The notes under the pieces: model-generated | The model's database searches: none | Seen by the model: the letters and a program-made list of their open reading frames with translations, nothing else | Told to the model about the DNA's origin: nothing | DNA from: Pempheris klunzingeri | Lineage: Eukaryota; Chordata; Actinopteri; Acropomatiformes; Pempheridae | Length of the DNA stretch: 64,000 bases | Reading direction: 5' to 3' | NCBI RefSeq assembly: GCF_042242105.1 | Contig: NC_092024.1 | Coordinates: forward strand, 2,799,501 to 2,863,500 | Position numbers and translations under genes: made by a program | Shown here: piece after piece, positions 31,101-42,603 of the stretch | Layout: each line of letters begins with the position of its first letter | Position numbering within the stretch: the first letter of the stretch is position 1

Positions 31101-34100
31101 CTCCTCCAACTTAGATTCCTCCTTTATGAATGATGTGTGAACGGGTGAATGAGGATGTGATGCAAAAGTGCTTTGAGTAGTCAAAATGACTAGAAAGGCG
31201 TTAAAATACAGACCATTTACTGTAGATCTTTGCTTTGTTTTCCTTCTTGATCTGATTGCTTGCTCTACATACGGTAGTGTAGCACGTAAGATCTTTCTTG
31301 TATTTCACAATATACAGTTTACAACGTTTCAACTCTATTTTGTAGAACACAAATAGTCTCGTGTTTCAATTACTGGATGTCTGTGAATAATGAAATATGT
31401 TGAATGAAAATTTGTATCTTGTATATTTTAGCGTTAGAACTTAGCAGAGAGAACAATTAAAGTGGTATTATGAAATGTCTGAATAGAATCAGGATGATCA
31501 GTCACTATCATTGAAACAATAACTGTGATAAAACTTTGCATTCTGCATAAATTATTTATATTTCCATTTACAGGTGGCAAACAAAGATACATAACTACTG
31601 ATCTTTGTTTTTCCCCTCACACTTTAGACTGAAGAGGCTGCTTGAGAACGAGAAGTCCTACCAGGTAAAAAAGGAAAAGGAGCATTCTAAACGTCTGGCC
31701 AAGGTGCGAGAAGAACTGGTCAAGCTGAAGTCCTTTGCGCTGATGTTAGTCAATGAGCGCCAGCAGCACCTGGAGCAAATGGACCAACAGGGTCAGCGGG
31801 TCCAGGAACTCAGCCAACAACTCCAGCAGCGTGAGCAGGCACTGAGTGAAGCCAGGGAGCGTGCTCAGGAGGATGGCCACAGGCTGCTGAGCCTGGAGGC
31901 TGAGCTTAAAGAGAAATCTGCCAAGCTCACCCAACAACACGAGGAGATGAGTGCCAAGCTGGCCAATCAGGAGATTCACAACCGTCAACTTAATGCCAAA
32001 CTTTTAGGGCTTACACACAAAGTGGAGGAGCTAGAGGAGAGCAACAAGGCCTTAAGGAAATCTGAGGAGGAACTGCAGGAGCTCAGGGAGAAGATCAGCA
32101 AGGGGGAGTGTGGCAACTCCAACTTGATTGCTGAGTTGGAGAACTTGCGGAAACGGGTGTTGGAGATGGAGGGAAAGGATGAGGAGATCACAAAGACTGA
32201 ACATCAGTGTAAGGAGCTGAGAAAGAGGCTACAAGAGGAGGATAGTAAAGGTAAAGACCTACGACTGGAGGTGGAGAAGCTCCAGAAAAGAATGATGGAA
32301 TTAGAGAAACTTGAGGGTGCTTTTAGCATAAGCAAGGCTGAGTGTGCACAGTTACACACTGCTCTGGAGAGAGAGAAGGGCCTGACCAAAGAGCTCTCAG
32401 ATGAAGTTGTGGTTCTCAGGATCCGTATGAAAGAACTGGAGTCCTCTGAAATCAAGTTAGAAAAATCTGAGCTGAGCCTCAAGGATGACTTGGGTAAGCT
32501 GAAGTCGCTGACTGTTGCTTTGATGGAAGAACGAAAGACCCTAATGGAAAGAATGAAGTCAGATGAGAGGACAAAAGAGGATATGAGTAAAATGGTCAAA
32601 GTTGAGGAGGGCAAAGTGATGGAGGTGACTGAGAAATTGATAGAGGAGAGCAAAAAGCTCCTGAAGTTGAAATCTGAGATGGAAAGCAAAATAGAGACTC
32701 TAACCATAGAAAAAGGGGAGTTAAGCACTAAGCTAGCCTACGAAATTGATAAAACTAAAGATCTGAATTCTAAGGTCAGTCAAATGAAAAAGAGGTTAGA
32801 TGGGTTCGAGCAAGCAGAAAAGCTGTCTTTGAAGAATTCAATGAAATGTGAACTGGGAAGAATGTCAGACCCTGTAAAAAGAGAAGATAACAAAGTGAAG
32901 GAGCTCACATTTGAAATTGAGCACCTAAAAAATCGTCTCAAGCAGCTTGAAGTAGTTGAGGGAGATTTGATCAAGACAGAGGACCAGTACGACATGTTGG
33001 AGAAACGGTTCATGACCGAACAAGACAAAGCCAACATTCTTTCCCGACAGGTGGAGGAAATGCGCAGTCAGATAGCACGAAACAAAGCAATCGAGAAAGG
33101 AGAAGAGGAAAGCCAGGAAGAGGACCTCCGACAGCTATGCAAGCGAGAGGAGGTCAAAACCAGGGAACTGCAGGCGGATGTCATAGCCCTCAAGGAGAAG
33201 ATCCATGAACTGATGCACAAGGAGGACCAACTTGCTCAGCTCCAAGTGGATTACTCTATCCTGCAGCAGAGGTTTTTGGAAGAGGAGGAGAAAGCCAAGA
33301 ACATGGGTACTGAAGTTTTCCATCTCACCAAAGAACTGGAGATCGCCAAGCGTCATAGTCGAGCACTAAGGCCCAGTTTGAATGGGAGGAGGATGGTGGA
33401 CGTTGCTGTGACATCCACTGGGGTACAGACAGAGGCATCATCCACTGGGCCAGCAGAGGAAGACACCCCAGCTGTGTTTATCAGGAAGTCTGTTCAAGAG
33501 GAGAATCACATCATGAGCAACCTCAGACAGAAGTGCTTGAAGAAGCCAACAGAAAAGAGTGGCACCGTTGAGCGTTGCCCTTCATCTAGCAGCGACCTCA
33601 GTATTAAGAAATCCTGGATTCCCTGGATGAGGAAAAAGGACAATACCCCTCAAGAGACCAACTTGGAAAAGCCTCTGCACATTAATGCAAATCACTTGCC
33701 TTCTGAACTAACAATGCCATCAAAGCAAGGCCAGCCTTTACACATCCGGGTAACACCAGACCACCAAAACAACATGGCTACCCTTGAGATCAGCAGCCCC
33801 ACTACTGAGGATGTTTTCTCTAGCTCGGTTCCCCTCAGCCCTAACCCATCTCAACCTAAATCTAGAATCACAATCATTCCCACCTACTCTGCTCCAACCC
33901 ACAAGAGAAAGTCCACCACTGGACATCAGGGCCCTGAAAGAGCCAAGTCTCCAGTCACCATCACCACAATATCCAGAGCGAAGTCTCCTGAAAGCAGCCG
34001 AGCTCCCTCCTCTGCCTCAGGTAGGCCCTTATCCCCTGTCTCCATTATGACAGTGAGCACTGCCATAGTGCCTGAAGCATCGGCCTCCCCAGAACCCCAG

Positions 34101-35738
34101 GAGATGACCATGGGCCGAGCTGTGTTCAAGGTCACCCCAGAGAAGCAGATGGTACCAATGCCTATACGGAAGGGCCACAACAACACCAGCATCATCACCA
34201 CCACCGACGATAACAAGATTCATATTCATCTAGGCAACAGCATCACCCCAAAGATGGTAGTCAGGCCGGTGCCTGCTGTAACAGAGGCCAAGGAAATGAC
34301 TTTATCAACTGGGACAGTTTTACGCTCCCCACGCCAAATCACCACCACTGCTACCAGGAGCACGCAGAGCAAAGTGATGAGCAGTATCACAATTTCCCCT
34401 GTTACCTCAAACAATTCCAGAGCCACACAAAGCACGGTAAGTTTTGTTTAAGGTTCGCTTCATCCAAATTATGAAATAAAATGTTTTCCTATAGATAGCT
34501 TTGGTTGAGATGCGTTTCTACTCTTTGTGCTAAACTAAGCTAAGCTGCTTTACAGGCTTAAGGGCAAGAGTCTATTTTTGTTTGGTGCGCATACAGCTGT
34601 TTAAATCACACAAATACCCCACTGTTTATGTGTTTGAACTCATTGACCGTGTCTCCATTGATTGATCAAGGCTCCCAGTCTGTCTGTGAGCTGTATGTTT
34701 CACTAACTTTATCGGCAGATTCATCCAACTCACCGGGTGGGCGGGGAAATCAGCTCAATGAATAAACAGGCTACATACAAACACTGCTGATTTTTTCCCA
34801 CGGAGCTGACATAAAAACTGTTTTGGTTCAGTAACTCTCTGCTGTTAGTCAGCCTGGTGAAGGCCGGTCCACTCACAGAAAATGAATATGCTAATTTCCC
34901 AAAATGTGAAACATTTTCTTTGAAATGCATTATCATTTTCTTCATTATCTTGAAGGTGACCGTTGTGCCATATTCTATATTACACATGTGATGTTTCATG
35001 AAGTAAATATGTTCACTAACAGCTTCGTCTCACACTGCCAAGAATGGAGATGAAGCAGCACTGTCTCGGTGGCCCTTATAATATGCCCTTTGTGGATCAG
35101 ATAGCGTGACAGAAAAGGCCAGGCCTCAGAACAGCAGAGCTAATGATGTGGCATTTTGCCACTCTGCTACAGTCATGCAGTAATTTATAGTTGCTACGCA
35201 GTGTTTACATTCACAAACAGCCGTGTAGGGCTCAGTGCCCTCTGGCTGACACAAAACAGCCCTGCACCACTAACAGCACACTGAAACCTAGCCTGTACAA
35301 GTGCTCCCCCACTGTGATTGAAGTGAAGGAACGAATAAATATTTACATTTTTCATTCACACGATTCCTTGCACATATGATCACTTACATTGTTTAGAAAT
35401 TCAGAATTCCCTTTCTCCTGTAATGGGTTGTGCCCCTTTTCCATTATTTACTCTTTATGTTCCCCTCGAGTGCTCCCCTGTCTTCACTCTCCTGCCTGTG
35501 AAACTGTACTCTCTCTCCCTATTGTCAACAGACTGGGCATGATGCCCAGCCAGCTCGCACAGGACTGACCCGCATCCCAATGTCCAAGAGCCTGAAGACG
35601 GGGAAGGCTGTGCTGGGATCCCTGGGGATCACCGGTGGAGTGAAGCTGGAGTCACGAACTGAGAGTCAGTCTATGAGGATTGAAGTTAAAAAATCCACTG
35701 TGAATAGCAGTACTTTACAAAATGGAGGAAAAGCCTGA
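25180..35738 (+). CDS. filip1: FILIP1, filamin-A interacting protein 1 (complete coding region)
   Basis: Known role: cytoplasmic coiled-coil protein that binds filamin-A and promotes its degradation, controlling neuronal migration and muscle cell structure. Coding exons are 25180-25467, 25999-26172, 26490-26668, 31628-34436 and 35532-35738, all GT..AG with matching phases, giving 1218 residues (human about 1213). The start [10 protein letters not shown] matches the human MRSR start. Residues 75-213 cover the conserved CortBP2-type N-terminus ([47 protein letters not shown]). Residues about 155-790 are a long heptad-rich coiled coil, followed by [18 protein letters not shown] and a Ser/Thr/Pro-rich tail containing [14 protein letters not shown] and [10 protein letters not shown]. 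The C-terminus ends in [19 protein letters not shown]1L shares the coiled coil, but this tail and the synteny favour FILIP1. Confidence 0.97.
25912..25936. repeat. Homopolymer run of 25 C
   Basis: Twenty-five consecutive C bases, starting 87 bases before FILIP1 coding exon 2 (acceptor at 25998). Length is likely to vary between individuals and in sequencing. Confidence 0.9.
26671..26709. repeat. GGAGA tandem tract at the FILIP1 exon 3 donor
   Basis: Units of GGAGA/GAGGA begin immediately after the GTGAGG donor of the coding exon ending at 26668. The following 450 bases stay strongly purine rich on the plus strand, with a G-rich block GGGGGGGTGGGGGGG at about 27147-27161. Confidence 0.85.
26710..31627. 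other. FILIP1 intron before the giant exon
   Basis: 4.9 kb without a recognisable exon. Notable content is the purine-rich block to about 27190 and one copy of dispersed repeat family B at about 31131-31225. Confidence 0.7.
31131..31225 (+). repeat. Dispersed repeat family B, copy 1
   Basis: Contains GTGTGAACGGGTGAATGAGG, AAAGTGCTTTGAGTAGTC, GACTAGAAAGGCG and CAGACCATTTACTGTAG in order. A second copy with the same order lies at about 62655-62780. I recall this as the 3' part of a common teleost retroelement, but cannot name it with confidence. Confidence 0.55.
31628..34436 (+). CDS. filip1: FILIP1 giant exon (coiled coil and most of the tail)
   Basis: One 2809-base exon encodes residues 214-1150, more than three quarters of the protein. 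It begins in mid-codon after CTTTAG and ends at ACG before GTAAGT. The human gene also has one very large exon here. If the downstream intron were kept, translation would add only VSFV and stop, giving a form without the final 68 residues. Confidence 0.95.
34437..35531. other. FILIP1 last intron
   Basis: Non-coding. At about 34515-34550 it contains CTTTGTGCTAAACTAAGCTA, a fragment resembling the core of the element at 9876-10223. Otherwise nothing recognised. Confidence 0.6.
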
Positions 35739-36148
35739 CTGGCGTAATAGTACCATAATAGTACATATTTAAATATAGTGCACCCACAGACAAAAAGCAC
35801 TGATGTGCCAATACAACTCAGCTACACATGCAACTATTTGTATTCAAATAAGCCCTTAATTTCCTCATTTTTGTAAAGTCTTTCATATGTCTGTCTCATA
35901 TCCATTTCTGCCATTTAGATGGAAACATATTCTCTGTATTTACAGTGTGTATTGTGATGGGCATTTGGGTTAAATATGTTATCAGACTGTGCTGCTACTA
36001 ACTGCTTCCTGCTTTGAGTGGTTGTCTCACATATACCTAGATATTTGTTTAGAATATTTTATAAGGACACATCATAAGTTAAAATTCTTGTCTTCATGTA
36101 AATGATGTTTATTTTTTCTGTAAAGGATTTGTACTGAAAAATATTTTC

Positions 36149-36154
36149 AATAAA
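36149..36154 (+). terminator. FILIP1 polyadenylation signal
   Basis: Canonical AATAAA 411 bases after the FILIP1 stop, the first such hexamer in the 3' UTR, followed by a GT-containing stretch. Confidence 0.65.
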
Positions 36155-36730
36155 TGTGATTTCAAAGGGTAGAGTGACCTTGTCATTTATGTAGGAAAAC
36201 AAGAAACACAAATATGCAGCAAAGAACGACACAAACGTTGTGCAAACAGGCCAGATCTATTTCATGTGACTGTTTCTATCTGTGTACTCAACATTACTTA
36301 GTCAGCGCTCTTTAGTGCTTATAGTCTTCTAGGCAGTCCCTACACCCACGTTACCTGTATACCTGTATACAGAAGCACACAAAAGCCTAAATAAACCTCA
36401 ATCAATCAAATTTATCTATAGGCCTCATTGAAAACAAACAGATGTTGATCAATTAATTAAATGAAATTATTGCAACAGCTAAATAACTGACAACAATTTT
36501 AGCATTATATTAATAAGCTACAAACAGCTGTACCTAAATACAGTTTATAACATTAAGTATTCAGTGGTGTTTATTTTTCCAATGGGGTGTTAAATTACTT
36601 ATTAAATTCTGAATGCAGCCTTTTGGCTTCCATGCTTTGAACCGTAAAGTAAAACTGTCATTTACACAGATCTTTACATTCAGCATCAGCTGTTCCTACT
36701 CAATACACACGTGACAAAGGGGCGTCTTCC
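36155..36730. other. Intergenic DNA between FILIP1 and TMEM30A
   Basis: About 580 bases, AT rich, no coding potential recognised. Both flanking genes read rightward. Confidence 0.6.
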
Positions 36731-36740
36731 TTGTTTGCGA

Positions 36741-36790
36741 TGACGTAACTGAAACGTTTCGTCATCCTATTGGCCCAGAAGCTTCCGGCT
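36741..36790 (+). promoter_or_regulatory. tmem30a: TMEM30A core promoter elements
   Basis: TGACGTAA (36741-36748, CRE-like), an inverted CCAAT box ATTGG (36769-36773) and an ETS-like TTCCGG (36783-36788) cluster about 210-260 bases before the ATG. No TATA box is seen, consistent with a broadly expressed gene. Confidence 0.5.
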
Positions 36791-36996
36791 TCTTCGTCTC
36801 AAATGAGATTAGCAACACAGGTAAAATCAATACCACAATGAGTAGATATTTGGATTAGACAGACGTTAACCGTCGCTCCTTTGACAGTTTTACACTCTGC
36901 CTGAACGTTTTGTCTCTTGTTTACCGTGTGGGATTAACGGGGACCTGTCGTCTGTCAACTACAGTAGATTATTTTTGCTCGAAGCGGATTGCAGCC

Positions 36997-39900
36997 ATGA
37001 TGGCGTCAAGCTACAACGCAAAGGAAGAGGACGGACACCACTCGGGTGCTTCGAGCCACGGAGGCGCAGGGGCTGTGAAAAGTAAAAAGCCGGACAACAC
37101 AGCCTTCAAGCAGCAGAGACTACCGGCCTGGCAGCCCATTCTCACGGCTGGCACCGTGCTGCCCGCTTTCTTCGTTATCGGCCTCATCTTCATCCCCATC
37201 GGCATCGGCCTGTACGTCTCGTCCAACAACATCAAAGAGTTCGAGGTAACCGCTTCACTGTCGTCCTTCCGGGGTTTAGCTTCACCCTCAGAGCCGCCAC
37301 CGGCCCGCTTCATCCAGGGCTTTCCACACAGTTCAGTTCAACCCAGCGTGATGCTAACAAACCCATGTAACATTAATTTAACTGTAAACCTGTAAAGAAG
37401 CTAACGTTAGCCATGGTCCCATGTGTTATGACGCTTTGGCACGTTGAAATGAGCATGTCCACTCAGTTCTGTTTGAAATGATAATAATAATGGCTGTAGT
37501 CTTATTAAGTAGCTAGCTATAAACTAACAGCTCTAGCTAAAACCAGTATAACAAGTCTAATATAACATGACATATTGTTCGGTGATATTGAAGCATTTTA
37601 AATAATATTGCTAATAATAAATTTAGCTGCTATTCTCTTAAGTAGCAAGCAGCTAACTAGCTAAAACTAATACAGTCTAATATAGCAGCACTGTAATGAA
37701 AGGCTATAAAAGGCTGTTGAAGCCAACAGATAATAAAAGTAAATAAGATCAAAAAAAGATGTAACCAGATAAAAAATATGAAAAGTACAGTAAACACAGT
37801 TGTTAAGAAAAAGCCTAAAGAAGAGTTTTGATAGAGGATACACAGTTCGCCTGCCTTGTCCAGGCACAGAGTCCCACAGCTGAGGGATCCGAACAGCGAA
37901 GGCTCAGACACTTTTAGGGACAAGTCCAGGTTTCAGAGCCATTGGTAGGGCCGTGCTGGAGGATCAGAGGCAGCGATCAGGCTCAGAGGGAGTTATCAGA
38001 TCACAGATACAGACAGGAGCCTGACCCTGCCACAGTAAAGCCTTACTCCCAGGTAACCAAGGAAGGGCTGGTGCCATGTGGTCGATTCTGCAGCCTTGCA
38101 GCAGCATTTTGTGGTCTTTCGATTTTTTGTTCACTGAAAAAAAAAGTGTTAGTTGAACTTTGGAGGCTGCAGCTAGTGTTGCTGTTGAGTTTCTTGTATT
38201 TCGTGCACATGTTTACACATAAAAATGTTGGGAACACCACTTAGTATAACACCCAATTAATATAAATGAGGCTGGACCGAAGTTCAGAAACACACTTTAG
38301 TATAACACCACTTTTATATCAATGAGGGTGGACAAAACATTAGAATCCCATTTAGAAACCACTTAGTGTAACTTGTATCAAAAACTGCAGCCTCCCAAAT
38401 GACCTTTTAGTTGAATCAAGACCTTTTTAAAAACACTTTAAACCAAAAACCTCCATAGAAGTGGGATTTTTTCAGGACCAGTTGTATTAAACTGAATACG
38501 TTTTTTACTTGCACTGAACTGGTGACTGAGTGTATATAGATATGGAGCATTTATTTTAGCTAGGTGTACTTAATTTGCTAAATTCTGCTCTTTCTCTAAC
38601 TAATCGACTCCTCATTTCCAGGTTGATTACACTGGTGTTGAAGTTTCCAGTCCATGCTACAGCTGTGCCAAGAACTTCAGCTGGAACAACACGACACCGT
38701 GTATGTGCTCGGTGTCCTTCACACTGCAGCAGCCGTTTGAGGTGAGCACCAGCTTACAGTATGCAGACCCAGTGAATAATACATGCCCTCAGGTTCAAAA
38801 TTGGTAGTGTTGCTTGTAGTTCAATAATAAACTGCCCACCTGACACTAAATGTCCATTATCATCTATTTACAGTCCAAAGAAATGCACTCTCAAGGTCTG
38901 TCTGGAGCCATTACTTTCATTGATTATTCCACTATTCATATATGCAGGCCAGCAGCTCTGAGGAGGCTTTTATTGATTACTTTTAAAAAGCTCTCAGCCA
39001 GTTGCATCTTCATCTCAACAGTTTCTGGGTAGGACAAACTAGTGTCACTAAGTGCATCTTACATTTTGGTTATAATTTAGGATTATTTCAATTTTTATAT
39101 GCAACTAAAATCAAACTGGGTTTAAGTGACATTGAGAACACATAGAAACTCCATTTTGGCCTGGGCTCCATTTTTACATACATTGAACAGAGCGATATAA
39201 CGGCTGTTTCTGGTTAAACAAAAAGGATCTCACGGGTCTATCTCTGTAGGGATCCTTTCTGTAATGTTGTCAGACACTTCAAATATTAGTCAGTAGCAAA
39301 AGGAAGCACTTTTAGTGGACGCACTTGAGGCAATCTACTGGACTAATTCCAAAACTTTTTATACCTACCAGTCAACACAAAAGAAGAATAGGCCCCGTGT
39401 TTAAAACTTACAAAAGTTATCACTTGTGTCACCTTAGCTTAGTGCCTCTAGCCTTTACTGATATACTCTCTATATTCTGTGTTTTCTCCTTCCCTGCAGA
39501 GCAACGTCTTTATGTACTACGGCTTATCGAACTTCTATCAGAACCACAGACGCTATGTGAAGTCCAGAGATGACAGCCAACTGAACGGTGACCGGTCTGC
39601 TTTGACGGTATAATCTCGTAAATGCTCTGCTATTCTGTAAACATTCTATAAATGTCCTCCGCATCAGTTTAACATTAGCTGCTTTTAACAGAACCCCAGC
39701 AAGGAATGTGAACCGTACCGTACAAGTGAAGGACTGCCCATAGCTCCATGTGGGGCCATAGCCAACAGCCTTTTCAACGGTAAGTGAGACATGATGAACA
39801 GCTTAGCTTTTTTCTCCTCAGTAACGTTAGGGTTGTTGCTGCTTGTGTGTTCACGATTTATCTGACCACTGAAACGCACGAAAAGCTCTGCTCCTAGTTA

Positions 39901-41389
39901 ATGCAACATTACTGAATGCTATGTTTCTTCGTTTCAGACACTCTGGAGCTGCATTATATTGATGGCAACGGCACCAAAAGTGCAATTCCTCTGATGAAGA
40001 AGGGCATTGCGTGGTGGACTGACAAGCACGTGAAGTTCAGGAATCCTGGTGGAAACAACAACCTTACTGTAGCTTTCCAAGGTGGTTTTAGCAAACTGTG
40101 CACAGGATCTGTCAGGCTTATGAACACTTGTGCTGCGGTGACTAGCTTGGCTTTGTCTTGTTCTTTTTCAGGCACCAATAAGCCGGTGAACTGGAGGAAG
40201 CCAGTGTACGACCTGGACCCATCAGACCCTGAGAACAACGGCTTCATCAACGAGGACTTCATTGTGTGGATGCGTACGGCTGCGTTGCCCACCTTTCGCA
40301 AGCTCTATCGCATCATCCAGAAGAAGTCCAGCACAACCCCCACTCTACCCAGTGGCAATTACGTCTTGGACATCACTTACAGTATCCTTTGAATCATAGC
40401 CAGAAACTCTACTGCACAATCAAAACCTAGCTTTAGGCTGTCGGGTGAGTGTTTTCTTTAATTTCCTTATATAAAGCATCACAGGGAAAAATTATGTGAA
40501 AACATTAATTTTAGATCAAATTCACAAATCCTGTGTGCAGAGTGACAAATCGAAACAAAATACCATCAACAACATCCAGTAAATATTTGGACAAATGTTT
40601 TCAGCTGGCTGCCAAATGCTGTTCTGTGAGCAAACACCAGTAGACTAACTGTGACCCCAGCTCTGTTTGTTTAATGTCCATGCCAGAGGCGTTTTCAAGA
40701 AACTGGTTGACTGAGTTGTCTCAAACTTTGCTGAGTACCAAAACGGGTCATCAACATCAGCATGTGCTCTGGATTAGACGGATCGGGGTTTTACTCAACA
40801 CCATTGTCCAGATGTCTCAGTAAAGCATCGTCTTGAACAAGACTTCAGATGTAGAAGCTTGTGAGACATCTGCAGACACATCCTGCAAGTTCCTAAACCA
40901 AGCAAACATAGTTGTACTAAAACTAGTGTTGCTGTACAGGGCTAAACTGAAAACCTGTAGCAAAGAATATCAAGTGACATTTGACCATTTAAAAGCAAAG
41001 AGTGTGTACCTAAACAACGACTAGCTGATAATTAACCTCATCATTTACTGACTTTAAGTGGATTTGTACGATCTTATTATATTTTACAAACGTTATTATA
41101 ATGTTTTACAAAAGTTTTCATTTATCCTGTAGTCAGATGAACTTTTCACTCAATCCAGAAGCTCCACTCGTATTTCTTTAACCGTGTGTAATCAGATTAC
41201 CCCGTGCTCAGCTTTGATGGCCGCAAGCGGATGATCCTGAGCACCATCTCCTGGATGGGAGGGAAGAACCCCTTCCTTGGCATTGCCTACATCACCGTGG
41301 GCTCCATCTGCTTCTTCCTGGGTGTGGTTCTGCTCATCATCCACCACAAATATGACAACCGCAACACCAGTGCAGATATTCCAAGCTAA
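36997..41389 (+). CDS. tmem30a: TMEM30A (CDC50A), flippase beta subunit (complete)
   Basis: Known role: obligate partner of P4-ATPase flippases (such as ATP8A1 and ATP11C), needed for their exit from the ER and for moving phosphatidylserine to the cytosolic leaflet. Coding exons are 36997-37245, 38622-38741, 39500-39607, 39692-39779, 39938-40081, 40172-40381 and 41196-41389, all GT..AG with consistent phases. The protein is 370 residues (human 361). A cytosolic N-terminus with [16 protein letters not shown] leads into membrane segment 1 (about 48-74). The luminal domain carries SSPC..C cysteines and N-glycosylation sites NFS and NTT, then [20 protein letters not shown] and [14 protein letters not shown]. 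Membrane segment 2 is about 333-355, before a short tail. Two consecutive ATGs open the frame; the human protein begins with one MAMN. TMEM30B is usually intronless, so the exon structure supports TMEM30A. Confidence 0.97.
37246..38621. other. TMEM30A intron 1
   Basis: Contains a diverged duplication (37498-37569 against 37631-37690), a stretch at about 37830-38110 that looks like an old degraded repeat, and a tandem repeat at 38236-38372. No exon seen. Confidence 0.6.
38236..38372. repeat. Short tandem repeat, period about 56-66 bases
   Basis: TTAGTATAACACC occurs at 38241 and again at 38297, and TTAGTGTAAC at 38363. The text between copies is similar (ATAAATGAGGCTGGACCG against ATATCAATGAGGGTGGACAA). 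Confidence 0.6.
40382..41195. other. TMEM30A last intron
   Basis: 814 bases between ITY(A) and the NYPV exon; no feature recognised. Confidence 0.7.
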
Positions 41390-42352
41390 ACTGTCACATT
41401 TTCCTGCCTCTGCATGCATGGGTGACCCTAAAGGGTCCGGTCCGGACTGCTTGTTGATTTTCGTGTGAATACACTGGTCTCTGTAACTGTCTGTTGTGTG
41501 TCTGTGTGAGGACTGCAGTGTCTCGTCTTAAGCTGTGTTTATGTGTAGAGCAACGGCAAACGAAGGATGCTAGAGTCTGTGTCTCTGTGCATATAGCTAC
41601 AAGCCAGCCGCTGAGAATGTCATTTCCTGTCGTCAAAAGAAAGGTTTTATCTTCTATTTATCTATACATTATCAAAGTATCTGTGTTTTATTTTAGCAGT
41701 GCTTTGCGAATGGCTTAATTATTGAAGGATGTATGTATTTTTAATGCAAGTTGATGTCCATATTATGTACTGTAATGCGTCCTGCTGATGAATGTACCAT
41801 TATATTTCATCGACATACCTCTGTGGTTTTTGAGATGACCTTGAATATAGGATGGGATACTTATTGCACGTGTGCTGTTTATTATGGTAAGCAAGCATTG
41901 ATGTTTAACAAGAAGTATTTTATCCTCGGCGAGTAATAGAATACTCCTGGCAAGTAGCACCAGTGTGGTTATCTACCCTCCGCTGTGACTGGCTGTAGAA
42001 AGAAACTGAACCAGTCATAAGGCACTGCACTCTACTGCTCGTCAAAGACCGTAACATTAACCTATACCACTATATCCAGTTTTATTCATTTTAAGACCCT
42101 GAGCGGCGTCCCGGGTGGATTAGAGCACAAAGATTCTTTTCTTTTTACAGTTTGGCCTGAGTGTTAAAGTTATCTTAACGTTCTTCAGTCTTGACCAAAT
42201 GATATGCACTTTAAAAGTGTCACATTTGTTACTCTTCCCATTGTTTTACTTCTTCACTTCTTCTGTTAGAATATTGCGATCTTGATTTATTAATAATGAG
42301 TAAGTTGTTTAAATTGAAAATCTATGGGTTTTTATAAAGTTTCTAGGGTCCA

Positions 42353-42358
42353 ATTAAA
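42353..42358 (+). terminator. TMEM30A probable polyadenylation signal (ATTAAA)
   Basis: ATTAAA 964 bases after the stop. I saw no AATAAA in this 3' UTR, so the common variant ATTAAA is the best candidate. It lies only about 245 bases before the COX7A2 start codon. Confidence 0.45.
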
Positions 42359-42479
42359 CAAATTGATGAATGTTTTGGTGTCCTTCGTGATGTTATCCCA
42401 GCTCACCTTATCACCACTGACTTATTTGATTGTCTGTATGGATTTTAATCATTTCAATGTGTCACTCTTATGAAAAAAA

Positions 42480-42603
42480 CTCACGCGACCGGATGTGACA
42501 GTGCCACCAAGGGCTTGTGGGTAGTCAGACGGTCACTGTCCGTCCTTGTGTGGTGCTTAACGCTCCCTGTTAGCTTTACACAACACAACACACGCTCGCC
42601 AAA
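42480..42603 (+). promoter_or_regulatory. cox7a2: COX7A2 promoter and 5' UTR
   Basis: A GC-richer stretch directly upstream of the ATG with an ETS-like ACCGGATGTGA at 42487-42497. The gap to the TMEM30A 3' end is about 120 bases, so the promoter must be compact. Transcription start not determined. Confidence 0.4.

Noticed and set aside
32204..32728. 174-codon minus-strand open frame inside FILIP1
   Set aside because: Serine/leucine-rich shadow of the Glu/Lys-rich coiled coil on the coding strand.
39916..40392. 158-codon open frame across TMEM30A exons 5 and 6
   Set aside because: It reads through the 90-base intron 40082-40171, which happens to be in frame without stops (90 bases is a multiple of three). 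The GT..AG borders and the human protein support splicing, although retention would keep the frame.
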